Part shown: one piece after another, positions 18,149 to 27,588 of the stretch
Numbering within the stretch: the stretch's first letter is position 1
Layout of the letters: each line of letters starts with the position of its first letter
Origin: Thauera terpenica 58Eu
GTDB taxonomy: Bacteria > Pseudomonadota > Gammaproteobacteria > Burkholderiales > Rhodocyclaceae
Direction of reading: 5' to 3'
Length of the DNA: 64,000 nt
Assembly: GCF_000443165.1 (NCBI RefSeq)
Contig: NZ_ATJV01000001.1
Location: 124,001-188,000 of the forward strand
Made by a program: the position numbers and the translations under genes
Notes under the pieces: generated by a model
Database searches by the model: none
Seen by the model: only the letters and a program-made list of their open reading frames with translations
Told to the model about the DNA's origin: nothing

Positions 18149-18793
18149 ATGAAAATCATCATCGGCAACAAGAATTACTCGTCCTGGTCCCTGCGCGCCT
18201 GGCTTGCCGCACGCGAAGGCGGCTTCAATTTCGGTGAAATCGATATCCCGCTCTTCCGGCCAGATAGCCGCGAACGCATTCTGTCGCACTCGCCCTCGGG
18301 CAAGGTGCCCTGTCTCAACGATAACGGCGTGCTGGTGTGGGACTCACTCGCGATCGGTGAGTACCTGGCGGAGAAGCAGCCCGCCCTGCTGCCGGCCGAT
18401 CCGGTCGCGCGCGCCACCGCACGTGCGGTCAGCGCGGAAATGCACGCCGGCTTTCGTGACCTGCGCACCCACATGCCGATGAACATCCGCAAGGATTACC
18501 GCGGCTTCGGTCGCAGCCCCGATGTGGATGAGGACATCGCACGCATCATCGCGATCTGGAATGATTGCCGTGCGCGCTTCGGCGCGGGCGGCCCCTACCT
18601 GTTCGGTCACTTCACCCTGGCTGACGCCGCCTTCGCGCCGGTGTGCTTTCGCTGCAAGACCTACGGGCTGGAAGTGAATGGCGCGGCAGGCGACTACCTC
18701 GCCACCATGCTCGCCAACAAGCACATGCAGGAATGGGAAGCCGCGGCAAGGGCGGAGACCGAGTCCATCGCAGAAGAGGACCTGTACGGCTGA
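18149..18793 (+). CDS. Glutathione S-transferase family protein
   Basis: A 214-aa cytosolic GST: thioredoxin-like N-terminal domain ([20 protein letters not shown], with a Ser cluster in the usual catalytic position and SGKVPCL as the cis-Pro loop) and an alpha-helical C-terminal domain. It resembles the YfcF/maleylacetoacetate isomerase-like group; the substrate is unknown. The stop codon shares bases with the cca start (TGATG), so the two are probably translated together. Confidence 0.88.
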   Translation: MKIIIGNKNYSSWSLRAWLAAREGGFNFGEIDIPLFRPDSRERILSHSPSGKVPCLNDNGVLVWDSLAIGEYLAEKQPALLPADPVARATARAVSAEMHAGFRDLRTHMPMNIRKDYRGFGRSPDVDEDIARIIAIWNDCRARFGAGGPYLFGHFTLADAAFAPVCFRCKTYGLEVNGAAGDYLATMLANKHMQEWEAAARAETESIAEEDLYG

Positions 18794-20049
18794 TGCAGTG
18801 CTATGTAGTGGGCGGCGCAGTGCGCGACGCCCTGCTCGGGCTGCCGGTCAAGGACCGCGACTGGGTCGTGGTCGGCAGCACCGCCGCCGACATGCTGGCA
18901 CAGGGCTTTCGCGCCGTGGGCAAGGACTTCCCGGTGTTCCTGCATCCACATACGCAGGAGGAGTACGCGCTCGCGCGTACCGAACGAAAATCCGGCCCGG
19001 GCTATACCGGCTTCGCCTGCTACGCCGCACCCGAGGTCACCCTTGAAGACGACCTGCTGCGCCGCGACCTGACGATCAATGCCATCGCTCGCGACGAGGA
19101 CGGTCGCCTGATCGACCCCCACGGCGGCGTGGCGGACATCGCAGCCCGCGTCTTTCGTCATGTATCACCCGCGTTCGCCGAAGACCCGCTGCGCATCCTG
19201 CGCGTGGCGCGCTTTGCCGCCCGCTTCACCGACTTCAGCATCGCACCTGAAACCCTCGCGCTGATGCGGGGCATGGTGGCGGCGGGCGAAGTGGATCACC
19301 TGGTGGCCGAGCGCGTGTGGCAGGAGCTCGCCCGCGGCCTGATGGAGGCCCAGCCCTCACGCATGATCCGTGTGCTGCGCGACTGTGGTGCGCTCGCCCA
19401 GCTCCTGCCTGAGCTCGAGCGCCTCTTCGGCGTGCCCCAGCCCGCCCTCCATCACCCCGAGATCGACACCGGCGAGCACGTCCTCATGGTGATCGACCAT
19501 GCTGCCGCCACCGCGCAACCACTGTCCGTGCGCTGGGCCTGCCTGCTCCACGATCTCGGCAAGGGCGATACGCCGGCCGACATCCTGCCCCACCACTACG
19601 GCCATGAGCTCGCCAGCGCGCGCCGGGCGCGCGAAGTGTCGATGCGACTGAAAGCACCGACCGAATGTCGCGAGCTGGCCGAAATGGTGGCGCGCGAACA
19701 CGGTGTACTCGGCAAGGCCGCAGAGTTGCGCCCCGAAACCATGGTGAAGGTGATGGAGCGCTGTGATGCCTTGCGCCGCCCGCAGCGCTTCGTGCTGGCC
19801 CTGGATGCCACTGCCTGCGACTACCATGGCCGCGGCGGCGCCTCCAGGCCCGCCTGGGGGCCTTACCAGCTGTGGCTGAGGGCGCTGGACGCGCTGCGCA
19901 GCGTCGATGCAGGGGCGATCGCACTCGCCTGCACCGACAAGGCACAAATCCCGCAGGCAGTCCACGCTGCGCGCGTGGCCGCGGTGCGTGCACTCGGGCT
20001 GCGTGCAGCAGACACGGACGCTGTCCGCGAGAATGCACCCGGGCCGTGA
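18793..20049 (+). CDS. cca: Multifunctional CCA tRNA nucleotidyltransferase
   Basis: Adds or repairs the CCA end of tRNAs. The 418-aa product has class II nucleotidyltransferase motifs [10 protein letters not shown] (residues 7-16) and DRDWVVVG with the catalytic Asp pair, [10 protein letters not shown] near 91, and a C-terminal HD domain ([11 protein letters not shown]) giving phosphohydrolase/phosphodiesterase activity as in E. coli. ATG 18793 overlaps the GST stop; a longer frame upstream only reads through GST. Confidence 0.95.
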   Translation: MQCYVVGGAVRDALLGLPVKDRDWVVVGSTAADMLAQGFRAVGKDFPVFLHPHTQEEYALARTERKSGPGYTGFACYAAPEVTLEDDLLRRDLTINAIARDEDGRLIDPHGGVADIAARVFRHVSPAFAEDPLRILRVARFAARFTDFSIAPETLALMRGMVAAGEVDHLVAERVWQELARGLMEAQPSRMIRVLRDCGALAQLLPELERLFGVPQPALHHPEIDTGEHVLMVIDHAAATAQPLSVRWACLLHDLGKGDTPADILPHHYGHELASARRAREVSMRLKAPTECRELAEMVAREHGVLGKAAELRPETMVKVMERCDALRRPQRFVLALDATACDYHGRGGASRPAWGPYQLWLRALDALRSVDAGAIALACTDKAQIPQAVHAARVAAVRALGLRAADTDAVRENAPGP

Positions 20050-20070
20050 CGCACTTGACTGCGCGCCCGC

Positions 20071-20268
20071 TCACAAGGCGCGCAGAATGAGCCATGCCAG
20101 CAAGGACAGCAACAGGGTCGAGGCAAAAGGGAGGTGGTATTCTTGGCCGCGAAAGCGAAATGCGAGATCACCGGGCAGCCGCCCAAGACGCAGGCGCCTG
20201 GGCGTACGTGGCCGCAGCAGGCCACTCACCAGCACAAGCACGCTCAGCACCAGCAGCCATTTCAGCAT
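20071..20268 (-). CDS. DUF2905 family small membrane protein
   Basis: A 65-aa protein starting MLKWLL, with two hydrophobic helices (about residues 2-17 and 46-63) flanking a basic RLRLGRLPGDLAF segment, the DUF2905 signature. The function is unknown in the family. ATG 20268 is preceded by a G-run; an earlier in-frame start at 20286 adds six residues. It lies between cca and the hydrolase, on the opposite strand. Confidence 0.85.
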   Translation of the reverse strand: MLKWLLVLSVLVLVSGLLRPRTPRRLRLGRLPGDLAFRFRGQEYHLPFASTLLLSLLAWLILRAL

Positions 20269-20454
20269 CGCACCCCCCGGCAACAAGAATCAGACCTGCG
20301 ACCGCTGCGCGCAGCACGCACGACGGCCGCCACCGAACCAACGGAACCCTGAACCCATCATGCAACTCCCCCCGCACTGGCGATTCGCCGCGCACAATCC
20401 GGGCGCCCCGTCCGATCACCACCGTCTGTCCGCCAGGATACGGGAGATGTCGCA

Positions 20455-21258
20455 ATGAACACCCACCGCTTCGGCGAACTCGAAGTCCTGTGCCACTCAC
20501 CTTCCGGACGCGCGCGTCCGACACCGCTGCTATTCGTGCATGGCGCCTATGTGTCCGCGTGGTGCTGGGAAGAGCATTTCCTGCCCTGGTTCGCGGCACG
20601 CGGATGGACTTCGTATGCGGTGTCGCTGTCCGGTCACGGCCGCAGCCGGCAGCGTGAGCATCTGGACTCCTACTCGATCGACAACTACGTCCGCGACCTT
20701 GACGAAGTGATCGCCAAGCTGCCGGCGGCCCCCGTCCTGATCGGTCACTCGATGGGCGGTCTGGTGGTGCAGAAATACCTCGAGCAATACAACGTACCGG
20801 CAACGGTGCTGATGTCGTCCGTGCCACCGCAGGGTTTGATGGGTTCGGCCTATGGGCTGATGCTCAAGAAGCCCATGCTCCTGTCCGACCTCAACCGCAT
20901 CATGATGAGCGAGGACGTCGATATCAGCAGCTTGCGTGAAGCACTGTTCCACCAGCCGGTCAGCGAATCCGATCTGAGGCGCTATTACCGCCTGAGCCAG
21001 CCCGAGTCGCACCGCGCGATCTGGGACATGACCCTGTTCAACCTGCCCCAGCCCGGCCGCATGTACCAGCCGCCGATGCTGATCCTGGGCGCCGAACACG
21101 ACATGCTGATCCCGCCCGATCAGGTACACATGACGGCGATGACCTACGGCGGCGAGGCGGAGATCTTCCCTGACATGGGCCACGGCATGATGCTGGAGCG
21201 CGACTGGGAGCAGGTCGCCGAGCGCATCGCGGGCTGGCTGGAAGAACAGGGACTGTGA
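20455..21258 (+). CDS. Alpha/beta hydrolase
   Basis: A 267-aa cytosolic hydrolase of unknown substrate. Seen: an oxyanion-hole type HGAYVS segment near residue 30, the nucleophile elbow GHSMGG near 97 with Ser as nucleophile, an Asp region in GAEHDMLIPP near 218, and the His in DMGHGMML near 241, so the catalytic triad is complete. GGGAG lies 9 bases before the ATG. It resembles many single-domain esterase/lipase-like proteins, and the context gives no specific clue. Confidence 0.88.
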   Translation: MNTHRFGELEVLCHSPSGRARPTPLLFVHGAYVSAWCWEEHFLPWFAARGWTSYAVSLSGHGRSRQREHLDSYSIDNYVRDLDEVIAKLPAAPVLIGHSMGGLVVQKYLEQYNVPATVLMSSVPPQGLMGSAYGLMLKKPMLLSDLNRIMMSEDVDISSLREALFHQPVSESDLRRYYRLSQPESHRAIWDMTLFNLPQPGRMYQPPMLILGAEHDMLIPPDQVHMTAMTYGGEAEIFPDMGHGMMLERDWEQVAERIAGWLEEQGL

Positions 21259-21282
21259 ACCCGGGGCGCCAAGGGCACAGCG

Positions 21283-22458
21283 CTACAAGGTGTGCACGCG
21301 GTCGCCGCGCATGAAGCCGAGCAGGGGCTGGTCGATGCCGCGGCTGAGGGCCAGCACCTTGAACAGCTCGCCCATCTCCTGCGGCGCAGTCAGGCGCTGC
21401 ACGGCACGCGCGGCGCGAATGTAATCGGCTTTCTCGGGTGGACCTCGGCGCGCCAGGCATTCGAGCACCCCGCAATTGAACAGAAACTGCGCCTGCGTGG
21501 TATAGCCCCCAACGTCGAACCCCGCGGCAAAGGCCGCCTCGGCGACCGCGCTGAAGTCGACAAAGGCGGTGATGTCATTGAGGCCCGGCCACAGGAAGGG
21601 GTCGCCATGGGCACGGTGGCGGTAGTAGCACAGCAGCGTGCCGCTGGAGCGTGAGGGCAGGTAATACTCGGCGCGCGGATAGCCATAATCGATCAGCAAC
21701 AAGGCGCCGGTTTCGATGCGTTCGGCCCAGGCCGATACCCAGGCCGCGCCGGCGAGGTTGAGCTCGGTGACGTACTCGCCTTCACGCGGCACGGGCAAAT
21801 CCAGCGCCTGCGCCGCGTCCCGCACCGCGCCCGTCGCCGGTACATCGGCCCAGCACAGACGGCGCGCGCCGTCGCCATCAGGCGCGAGGCTCACCCCGCG
21901 CTCGAACAGGCCGTCCGCGCGCGAAGCGAGCAGGTGAACAGGCATCACGTCGAGCACCTCGTTGGCCACCACCACGCCACTGAAGCGCTGCGGCAGTTCA
22001 TCGAGCCAGCGCACGCGCGGCGCCAGATGTGCGGCCTTCTGCGCCAGGGTGTCGAACTGGCGTGCGCGCAGCTCACCGGACAGCTCGAGGATGCCGTAGT
22101 GCGTGGGCAGGCAGTCGCGTGCTTCGAGCTCGAGCAACAAGTCCGCTGCCAGCAGGCCCGTCCCGGCGCCGACCTCGATCACCTGCGGCGCACTTGCCCG
22201 CATGAGTTGCTCGATCTGGGCAGCCAGGGCCTGACCAAACAAGGGGGTGAGCTCGGGCGCGGTGATGAAATCGCCTCCAGGGCCGAACTTTCGCGCGCCG
22301 CCGCTGTAATAGCCGAGGCCAGGCGCATACAACACGCGCTCCATGTAACGCGAAAAGGGAATCCAGCCGTCGCCGGCATCAATGTCAGCCGCCACGAGTT
22401 CAAGCAGGCGAACACTCTGGTCGAGCGCATCGACGGAAGGCTGAGAAAATAGTGACAA
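21283..22458 (-). CDS. MidA/NDUFAF7-family SAM-dependent methyltransferase
   Basis: A 391-aa class I methyltransferase (DUF185). Signatures: an N-terminal RYMERVLYAPGLGYYSGG, a KFGPGGDFITAPELTPLFG stretch near 80, and the SAM-binding EVGAGTGLLAADLL near 115. The mitochondrial homologue NDUFAF7 methylates an Arg of complex I subunit NDUFS2, so a role in respiratory complex I assembly is a family-based inference. It is divergent from the unknown gene at 22584. Confidence 0.9.
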   Translation of the reverse strand: MSLFSQPSVDALDQSVRLLELVAADIDAGDGWIPFSRYMERVLYAPGLGYYSGGARKFGPGGDFITAPELTPLFGQALAAQIEQLMRASAPQVIEVGAGTGLLAADLLLELEARDCLPTHYGILELSGELRARQFDTLAQKAAHLAPRVRWLDELPQRFSGVVVANEVLDVMPVHLLASRADGLFERGVSLAPDGDGARRLCWADVPATGAVRDAAQALDLPVPREGEYVTELNLAGAAWVSAWAERIETGALLLIDYGYPRAEYYLPSRSSGTLLCYYRHRAHGDPFLWPGLNDITAFVDFSAVAEAAFAAGFDVGGYTTQAQFLFNCGVLECLARRGPPEKADYIRAARAVQRLTAPQEMGELFKVLALSRGIDQPLLGFMRGDRVHTL

Positions 22459-22522
22459 GGTCTAACCCGAGTGTTAGGACGAGTCAGGCATTGTACCGTC
22501 GCATCGAAGGTCGGACTGGCAC

Positions 22523-22538
22523 ATCGCCCATGGGCGAT
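22523..22538. promoter_or_regulatory. 16-bp perfect palindrome, candidate operator
   Basis: ATCGCCCATGGGCGAT is perfectly self-complementary. It lies directly upstream of a -10-like TAAGAT (22543-22548), about 45 bp before the start of the unknown membrane gene. It could bind a dimeric repressor of the 22584-24385 unit; no family can be named. Confidence 0.45.
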
Positions 22539-22583
22539 AGGATAAGATTCACCTGTCCGTCGAAATCATGACATGGGACTCAA

Positions 22584-23405
22584 ATGTCTAGCACCTACCC
22601 TCCGCTGGAGAACAATCCGGCCATCGGCTTGCTGCAACAATTTAAGCAACTCTCAGTGCCGCTCTGGGCCCGCAGTCTTGCACTCTGCCTCGGCGTCGCG
22701 ACCTTTGTCGCGGGGCTGTGGCTTCTCTGGATGGGGAGCGTCAATTGCGGCGACCGCGGCAACTGCGGCAACGTCCTTGACACCGGGGTACGAATTGTGA
22801 CGACAAGCTTCGTCCCGGTGATTGTGCTTGTCTATCTCGTATTTGCACAGACCGGCGTTTCCGCGCTAACTCGCAAGAGCCGGGAGTTGCTTGCCACTAC
22901 GATCCCGGAAGCCCTCAGGACAACACATCAAGCCGGTGACCTAAGCGCCCTGACCGACGAGATCGCTCACAGCGACGTCGAACTGACCCACCATCGCGGC
23001 GCACCGACGGCGCATTACCGCCTTACCTTGAGCCGCGGGGTGGGGACAGGAATGGCCACAGCGCACATCCGCTTTCAAGTCGACTTCAACGTCACCAAGA
23101 TGAATGTGGTTGTGTTCATACCGTGCATCGACCCTCCTCCGGCAGAGCCCGGCGGATCCTGGCTCGCCCGCCATTTTCCGGTAACCTGCGAGGGTGCCCG
23201 CCATGAAGGCTATGAGGTCGACCAATCGATGAGCTACGTCACTACGCAAGCCGTCCCTTTGCTGAAGATCTGTCTTCGCCACAGGCTAGCGAACGACTTT
23301 CTGTGGGACCCTGCCGCCAAGCTGTATTTCGCCCAGGACCTGCGCTACTTCCTCTTCTCCCTTGCTGAGGAAGGCTGGAACAGATTTTCCACCACACAGG
23401 CATGA
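22584..23405 (+). CDS. Hypothetical two-helix membrane protein
   Basis: Not recognised. The 273-aa product has two predicted membrane helices (about residues 31-50 and 71-88). They are separated by a 20-residue loop with Cys55 and Cys61, probably periplasmic, followed by a ~185-residue soluble domain, probably cytoplasmic. Base composition is less GC-rich than its neighbours. The stop overlaps the next start as ATGA (23402-23405), so it is translationally coupled to the flavoprotein. A shared function in membrane redox or lipid chemistry is only a guess. Confidence 0.75.
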   Translation: MSSTYPPLENNPAIGLLQQFKQLSVPLWARSLALCLGVATFVAGLWLLWMGSVNCGDRGNCGNVLDTGVRIVTTSFVPVIVLVYLVFAQTGVSALTRKSRELLATTIPEALRTTHQAGDLSALTDEIAHSDVELTHHRGAPTAHYRLTLSRGVGTGMATAHIRFQVDFNVTKMNVVVFIPCIDPPPAEPGGSWLARHFPVTCEGARHEGYEVDQSMSYVTTQAVPLLKICLRHRLANDFLWDPAAKLYFAQDLRYFLFSLAEEGWNRFSTTQA

Positions 23406-24385
23406 TTCTACCTGTTGTCATTCTGGGTGCTGGCCCTGCCGGCATGTCCTGCGCGTTGTGGCTGCAGAACATGGGGCTGACCCCGATCCTCGTCGAGTGC
23501 GCTCAAAGGCCTGGCGGCCTGCAAAATTTCCAGTTTCTCAAAAACACCTCGGTTCTGGGCCAGCAGAACATGACTGGCCCAGCGCTTGCGCGCCGTTTTG
23601 TCGGCCACCTCGCCACACTGGGCGTCCGTATCTTCACTACATCGCAGGTGAAGCGGATCCAGCGCGCAACGAACGGCACGCTAACCGTCGCAATTTTATC
23701 CCCGACAGGCACCACCGAATTTGCCTGCTCTGCCGTGGTGCTCGCCACCGGCACGCGCTATCGGGGAGGCGAAGTGCTGGCCGATATGCCGGGGTTCGAC
23801 TCGATCCCCTCGGATTCGCTGATCTCCGGCCCTCACTGTTTTGCGCAACTCGACGCAGTCGCTGGTCGCCACGTTTTCATTGTCGGCGCCGGAGACAATG
23901 CCTACGAAAACGCGCTGATGCTGCTCGCAAGAGGCGCCAGGGTCAGCCTGCTCGCCCGCTCCAGCCCGAGCGCCCAGAGCGGATTCACCAACGCCGTGGC
24001 CACGCACCCGGCCTTCAGCCTGTTCGCGCAGACCCAGATCCGGCGAGCTCGCGTCGAGCCTCCGCTGATCCACCTGATCCTGAGCACCCCAGCACAAGAG
24101 GTGTCACTCGTCGTCGAGCGCATTCACATTTTGGCGGGCTACAGTCCGAACACAGCCGAGATCACCGACCTACTCGCCGCCGGACTCGGACACCCCCCCA
24201 CGCTCGACGAGCGTGGCTACATCATTGCCGACGCATCGGGCCGCACCGGCATTGCAGGCATCTACGTGGCCGGCGACGTGTGCACCCCGGAGTTTCCCAG
24301 TGTCGTCAACGCGCTTTCCGCAGGTGCCCGTGTCGCTCGGACGATCGAACTCGATCAACGCCGGCTGGGGCTACTCCCGACATAA
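23402..24385 (+). CDS. Thioredoxin reductase-like FAD/NAD(P) oxidoreductase lacking CxxC
   Basis: A 327-aa protein with an FAD-binding GAGPAG (residues 9-14), an ATG motif (VLATGT, about 113), a second dinucleotide motif VGAGDN (about 161) and a C-terminal [11 protein letters not shown]. Length and domain order fit the low-Mr thioredoxin reductase/ferredoxin-NADP reductase group. Where TrxR has its redox CxxC there is only [10 protein letters not shown], so it is not a normal thioredoxin reductase. It starts inside the stop of the membrane protein gene; ttcA follows. Confidence 0.85.
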   Translation: MILPVVILGAGPAGMSCALWLQNMGLTPILVECAQRPGGLQNFQFLKNTSVLGQQNMTGPALARRFVGHLATLGVRIFTTSQVKRIQRATNGTLTVAILSPTGTTEFACSAVVLATGTRYRGGEVLADMPGFDSIPSDSLISGPHCFAQLDAVAGRHVFIVGAGDNAYENALMLLARGARVSLLARSSPSAQSGFTNAVATHPAFSLFAQTQIRRARVEPPLIHLILSTPAQEVSLVVERIHILAGYSPNTAEITDLLAAGLGHPPTLDERGYIIADASGRTGIAGIYVAGDVCTPEFPSVVNALSAGARVARTIELDQRRLGLLPT

Positions 24386-24435
24386 CGATTGACTCGTGCC
24401 CCAAAGTTTTCAACAACACCTCGTCGGCTATAGCC

Positions 24436-25359
24436 ATGCAGATTTCGCATCTTCCCCAGCTCACTTCACCCCTCGCCAGAGGCACATCCAACACTTTCCT
24501 GCGCCTGAAGAAGAAACTCGAGCGCAGCGTGGGCGAGGCCATCGGCGACTACAACATGATCGGCGACGGCGACACGGTGTTGGTCTGCGTCTCCGGCGGC
24601 AAGGACTCCTACACCCTGCTGTCCTGCCTGCTCGCCTTGCGCGAGCGCGCACCGGTCGACTTTCGCATCGTGGCGATGAACCTCGACCAGAAGCAGCCCG
24701 GCTTCCCGGACCACATCCTGCCGGCCTATTTCGAATCGATTGGGGTCGAATATCGCATCATCACCGAAGACACCTACTCCATCGTCAAGGACAAGATTCC
24801 CGCCGGCAAGACCACCTGCTCGCTGTGTTCGCGGCTACGACGCGGCATCATCTACCGCGCGGCAACGGAGATCGGCGCCAGCCGCATTGCCCTCGGTCAC
24901 CACCGTGACGACATGCTCGAAACGCTGTTCCTGAACATGTTCTTCGGCGGCAAGATCAAGGCCATGCCCCCGAAACTGGTCAGCGACGACGGCAAACATG
25001 TCGTCATCCGCCCCCTCGCCTACTGCACCGAGGCCGACATCACCCGCTTTGCGTGCACGATGGCGTTCCCCATCATTCCCTGCAACCTCTGTGGCTCGCA
25101 GGAAAACGCCCAGCGTAAGCTCATCAAGGGGATGCTGCAGAATTGGGCGCGCGATTTTCCCGGTCGCATCGAGTCGCTCGCCACCGCGCTGAAGAACGTC
25201 GTGCCCTCGCATCTGGCTGACCCGCGCCTGTTCGACTTCGTCAGCCTGACGCAGCAAACAGTGGTCGAAGAAGGCGACACCGCCTTCGATCCGCTCGAAC
25301 TCCCCCAGCCCAGCGCCCGGACTGTGCAGTTCCTGTCTTCGGCAAATAACGATCGATAG
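24436..25359 (+). CDS. ttcA: tRNA 2-thiocytidine(32) synthetase
   Basis: Thiolates cytidine-32 of some tRNAs, using ATP and a [4Fe-4S] cluster. The 307-aa product has PP-loop SGGKDS near residue 54, the cluster cysteines in [12 protein letters not shown], a further CNLCG, and the [14 protein letters not shown] stretch. ATG 24436 fits the family N-terminus; a 665-aa frame open from 23362 is a chance read-through over the flavoprotein gene. Confidence 0.95.
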   Translation: MQISHLPQLTSPLARGTSNTFLRLKKKLERSVGEAIGDYNMIGDGDTVLVCVSGGKDSYTLLSCLLALRERAPVDFRIVAMNLDQKQPGFPDHILPAYFESIGVEYRIITEDTYSIVKDKIPAGKTTCSLCSRLRRGIIYRAATEIGASRIALGHHRDDMLETLFLNMFFGGKIKAMPPKLVSDDGKHVVIRPLAYCTEADITRFACTMAFPIIPCNLCGSQENAQRKLIKGMLQNWARDFPGRIESLATALKNVVPSHLADPRLFDFVSLTQQTVVEEGDTAFDPLELPQPSARTVQFLSSANNDR

Positions 25360-25448
25360 TGGCGGGAAGCGGGGAAGGGCTTGCACTACACCCCACATTT
25401 CAACATCATGGGTCCTTCACTCCTTGCATTCAGCCCTCGTTAAAGCCC

Positions 25449-26315
25449 ATGTCCGAACGCAAGAACCTCTGCGTGCTGGTTGCGAATGCAACCGCTGGCG
25501 AGAACTTTGTCGCACGCCTTGGCAACACGGAGGCCGCGCACGCAGCCGAACGCTGCCTGAACCGCATCGAACGCGCGATCGCGGCGCATGACGGACACCT
25601 GTTGCTGCAGCAAGGGTTTTCGATCGTGGCCTGTTTCGATCGCTGTGATGCGGGCGTACTGGCAGCGAACGACATGCTCGATCGCATCCGCAGCCTGCCG
25701 AACCTGAGCGGACTGCGCCAGCCCGTCCATATCGGGCTGCATTACGGCATCGTCGATAAGGACGCGCGCAGCGGGGAAGGCATAAGCGTCGCACGCCGCG
25801 TGGCGGCTCACGCTCAAGCTGAACAGGCACTGGCCACTGGCACGGTGATCATGCTGCTGACCCCAGGCGCACGCCATGCGGCGGGTGCCCAAGCACTGCA
25901 TGACACGGCCGTGAGCGAGTTCGACTGGCCCATCTTCGCCATCGGTCAACGCGTAGGTATGGTGACCTCGATTCCACCCACCTCGCACCTGTCACAGCGC
26001 CTGCGCCTGCGCCACCAGGAAGACAATCTTTTTGTTGAGGAGCAGCGCCCGGTGTTGCTGCTCGGACGCGAACTCGGCAATGACATCGTGATCATGGATG
26101 CACGCGCTTCGCGACAGCACGCGCGCATTGAGCGCCGACGCGAGGGCTTCACCCTGATCGACCAGAGCACCAATGGCACTTTTGTTTCGGTCGACGGCAA
26201 TGAGGAATGTCGCATTCATCGCGACAAACTGGTATTGCGCGGTCCCGGCCGAATCGGTTGCGGTTTCTCGGCGGGCGAGGTCGAGCGCGACCTGGTGTTC
26301 TTCGACATCGTCTGA
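25449..26315 (+). CDS. Degenerate class III nucleotide cyclase domain fused to FHA domain
   Basis: A 288-aa cytosolic protein. Residues ~5-165 have the cyclase homology fold (VHIGLHYGIVDKDA, then EGISVARRVAAHAQ), but the first metal-binding Asp region reads LVANATAGE and the GDG-type motif reads QQGFSIVACF. Both catalytic Asp appear to be lost, so activity is unlikely. Residues ~195-285 are an FHA phosphothreonine-binding domain (LLGRELGNDIV, ASRQHARIE, DQSTNGTFV). It is probably a signalling adaptor; partner kinases were not seen nearby. Confidence 0.85.
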   Translation: MSERKNLCVLVANATAGENFVARLGNTEAAHAAERCLNRIERAIAAHDGHLLLQQGFSIVACFDRCDAGVLAANDMLDRIRSLPNLSGLRQPVHIGLHYGIVDKDARSGEGISVARRVAAHAQAEQALATGTVIMLLTPGARHAAGAQALHDTAVSEFDWPIFAIGQRVGMVTSIPPTSHLSQRLRLRHQEDNLFVEEQRPVLLLGRELGNDIVIMDARASRQHARIERRREGFTLIDQSTNGTFVSVDGNEECRIHRDKLVLRGPGRIGCGFSAGEVERDLVFFDIV

Positions 26316-26324
26316 CATCGCCAG

Positions 26325-26366
26325 CTGAGGGACCACCCGCCGCTGCGGGCGGACGAGTGGCCTCAG
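26325..26366. terminator. Imperfect bidirectional hairpin
   Basis: CTGAGG pairs with CCTCAG, enclosing CCCGCC / GGGCGG, between the convergent cyclase-FHA and psiF genes. There is no clear T-run in either direction, so intrinsic termination is uncertain. Confidence 0.4.
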
Positions 26367-26376
26367 CGCGCGCCGT

Positions 26377-26823
26377 TCAGCCCTTGCTGCACTCGGCAAT
26401 GAAGGCCTTGCGCTTCGCACCCGTGAGCGACTGCTCGGCTGCGGCCTGGCTGCAGGCCTGCTTCCTGTCGCCGCTTGTGGCGGGCGCGGTGGCCGTTGCC
26501 GGCATGGCCTCACCCGGAACAGGGCTCAGGTCAGGCTTCACAGCCGCAGCCTGGACTGCGGGTTGGGTGGCTGCGCCCGAACTCGCCGCCGGCTGCGCGA
26601 CCGGCTCGGCCGGCACCGCGGCCTGCGTCGTCGCGCCCGCATCGTGCTTGCCTTTGAGGCAGGTACTCATGAACGCCTTGCGCGCGTCCCCTTTCAGGCT
26701 CTGTGCCTTCGCATCTGCGTTGCAGCGCTTCATGCGTTCATGCTGGGGATTGGCCAGCGCTTCGGTTGGCGTCAGCGAAACGAGGGCCAGGCTGGCAGCC
26801 AGGACAGACAGAATGTTCTTCAT
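26377..26823 (-). CDS. psiF: PsiF repeat-containing periplasmic protein
   Basis: A 148-aa protein with a signal peptide (residues 1 to about 24, ending in ALA) and two PsiF repeats: RMKRCNADAKAQSLKGDARK near residue 30 and a second ending with LTGAKRKAFIAECSKG. An Ala/Pro-rich linker joins them. Each repeat has two conserved Cys, likely a disulfide. The E. coli homologue is phosphate-starvation inducible with unknown function; no convincing Pho box was found here. Confidence 0.88.
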   Translation of the reverse strand: MKNILSVLAASLALVSLTPTEALANPQHERMKRCNADAKAQSLKGDARKAFMSTCLKGKHDAGATTQAAVPAEPVAQPAASSGAATQPAVQAAAVKPDLSPVPGEAMPATATAPATSGDRKQACSQAAAEQSLTGAKRKAFIAECSKG

Positions 26824-26924
26824 TGTGAACTCTCCAGGAAAGTGCGCGGAAGCGCAGCACCAATTTTGCTCATGTCATATTTTCATGTCAAACAGGTTTT
26901 ACATGAACCCTCCAGCACCCTCCC

Positions 26925-27353
26925 ATGCTCATGAGCTGGTTCGCCCCGATGTGGCCTGACAGCGACCTCGCCCTGCTCGGAGCCCTGACGCTCTCCGCCT
27001 TTCTGGCCGCCACCCTGCTCCCCGGGGGGTCCGAAGTGGCGCTTGCCGGCCTCCTCGCCCTGCGCCCGGATCTGAGCCTGCCAGCATTGACGCTGGCGAC
27101 CCTGGGCAATACCGCGGGTGGCATGAGCAGCTACGCGCTGGGTCGCCTGCTGCCGCGCAAGGAAGCCTCACCCCGGCTCGAGCTCGTACGTCGCCACGGC
27201 AGCCCCATCCTGCTACTGTCGTGGGTGCCGCTGCTCGGCGACGCCCTGTGCGTTGCCGCAGGCGTTCTGCGCCTGAGCGGCTTGAGCTGCCTGGTCTGGA
27301 TGGCGTTGGGCAAGGGCTTGCGCTACGGTGTGATCGCCAGCTTGCTGCAATAG
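26925..27353 (+). CDS. YqaA/DedA (VTT)-family membrane protein
   Basis: A 142-aa inner-membrane protein with about four hydrophobic segments and the VTT/SNARE-associated pattern: TLLPGGSEVALAGLLA near residue 25, LGNTAGGMSSYALGRLLP near 62, and a Gly-Asp in PLLGDALCVAAG near 105. The DedA superfamily is linked to lipid scrambling and envelope homeostasis. Starts at 26925 and 26931 are both possible. Confidence 0.85.
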   Translation: MLMSWFAPMWPDSDLALLGALTLSAFLAATLLPGGSEVALAGLLALRPDLSLPALTLATLGNTAGGMSSYALGRLLPRKEASPRLELVRRHGSPILLLSWVPLLGDALCVAAGVLRLSGLSCLVWMALGKGLRYGVIASLLQ

Positions 27354-27588
27354 GCGCTACGCTGTGGGCCTGCCTCAAGCTCAGGCGCCTGCGCAGCGGC
27401 GACAGTGAAGCACGCGCAACACCGCCTGCCTGCACGCGGGGAATCTTGTCCGCAATCCTCCGCCCCCCCTGCTGCGCAAGCCACCAGACCTAAGCCCTTC
27501 CCACTGTAAGGTCTTGATTTTTGCTGCATGGTGCACTGCGGTTCGCTAAAATGACGCGTTCTCCAGCAGCAGCCAACCTGGTACTCCG

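Noticed and set aside
20361-20458. 32-codon leader frame overlapping the hydrolase start
   Set aside because: It ends with an ATGA overlap, which is suggestive, but it has a weak SD and no recognisable features; chance is as likely.
23362-24435. Open frame of 665 codons ending with ttcA
   Set aside because: The first ~358 codons lie in another frame of the hypothetical and flavoprotein genes and read as Arg/Pro/His-rich shadow sequence. TtcA homology starts at 24436.
26871-26890. Possible Pho box upstream of psiF (two CATGTCA direct repeats)
   Set aside because: Repeat period is 13 bp, whereas the Pho box needs 11, and the 7-mers differ from CTGTCAT.
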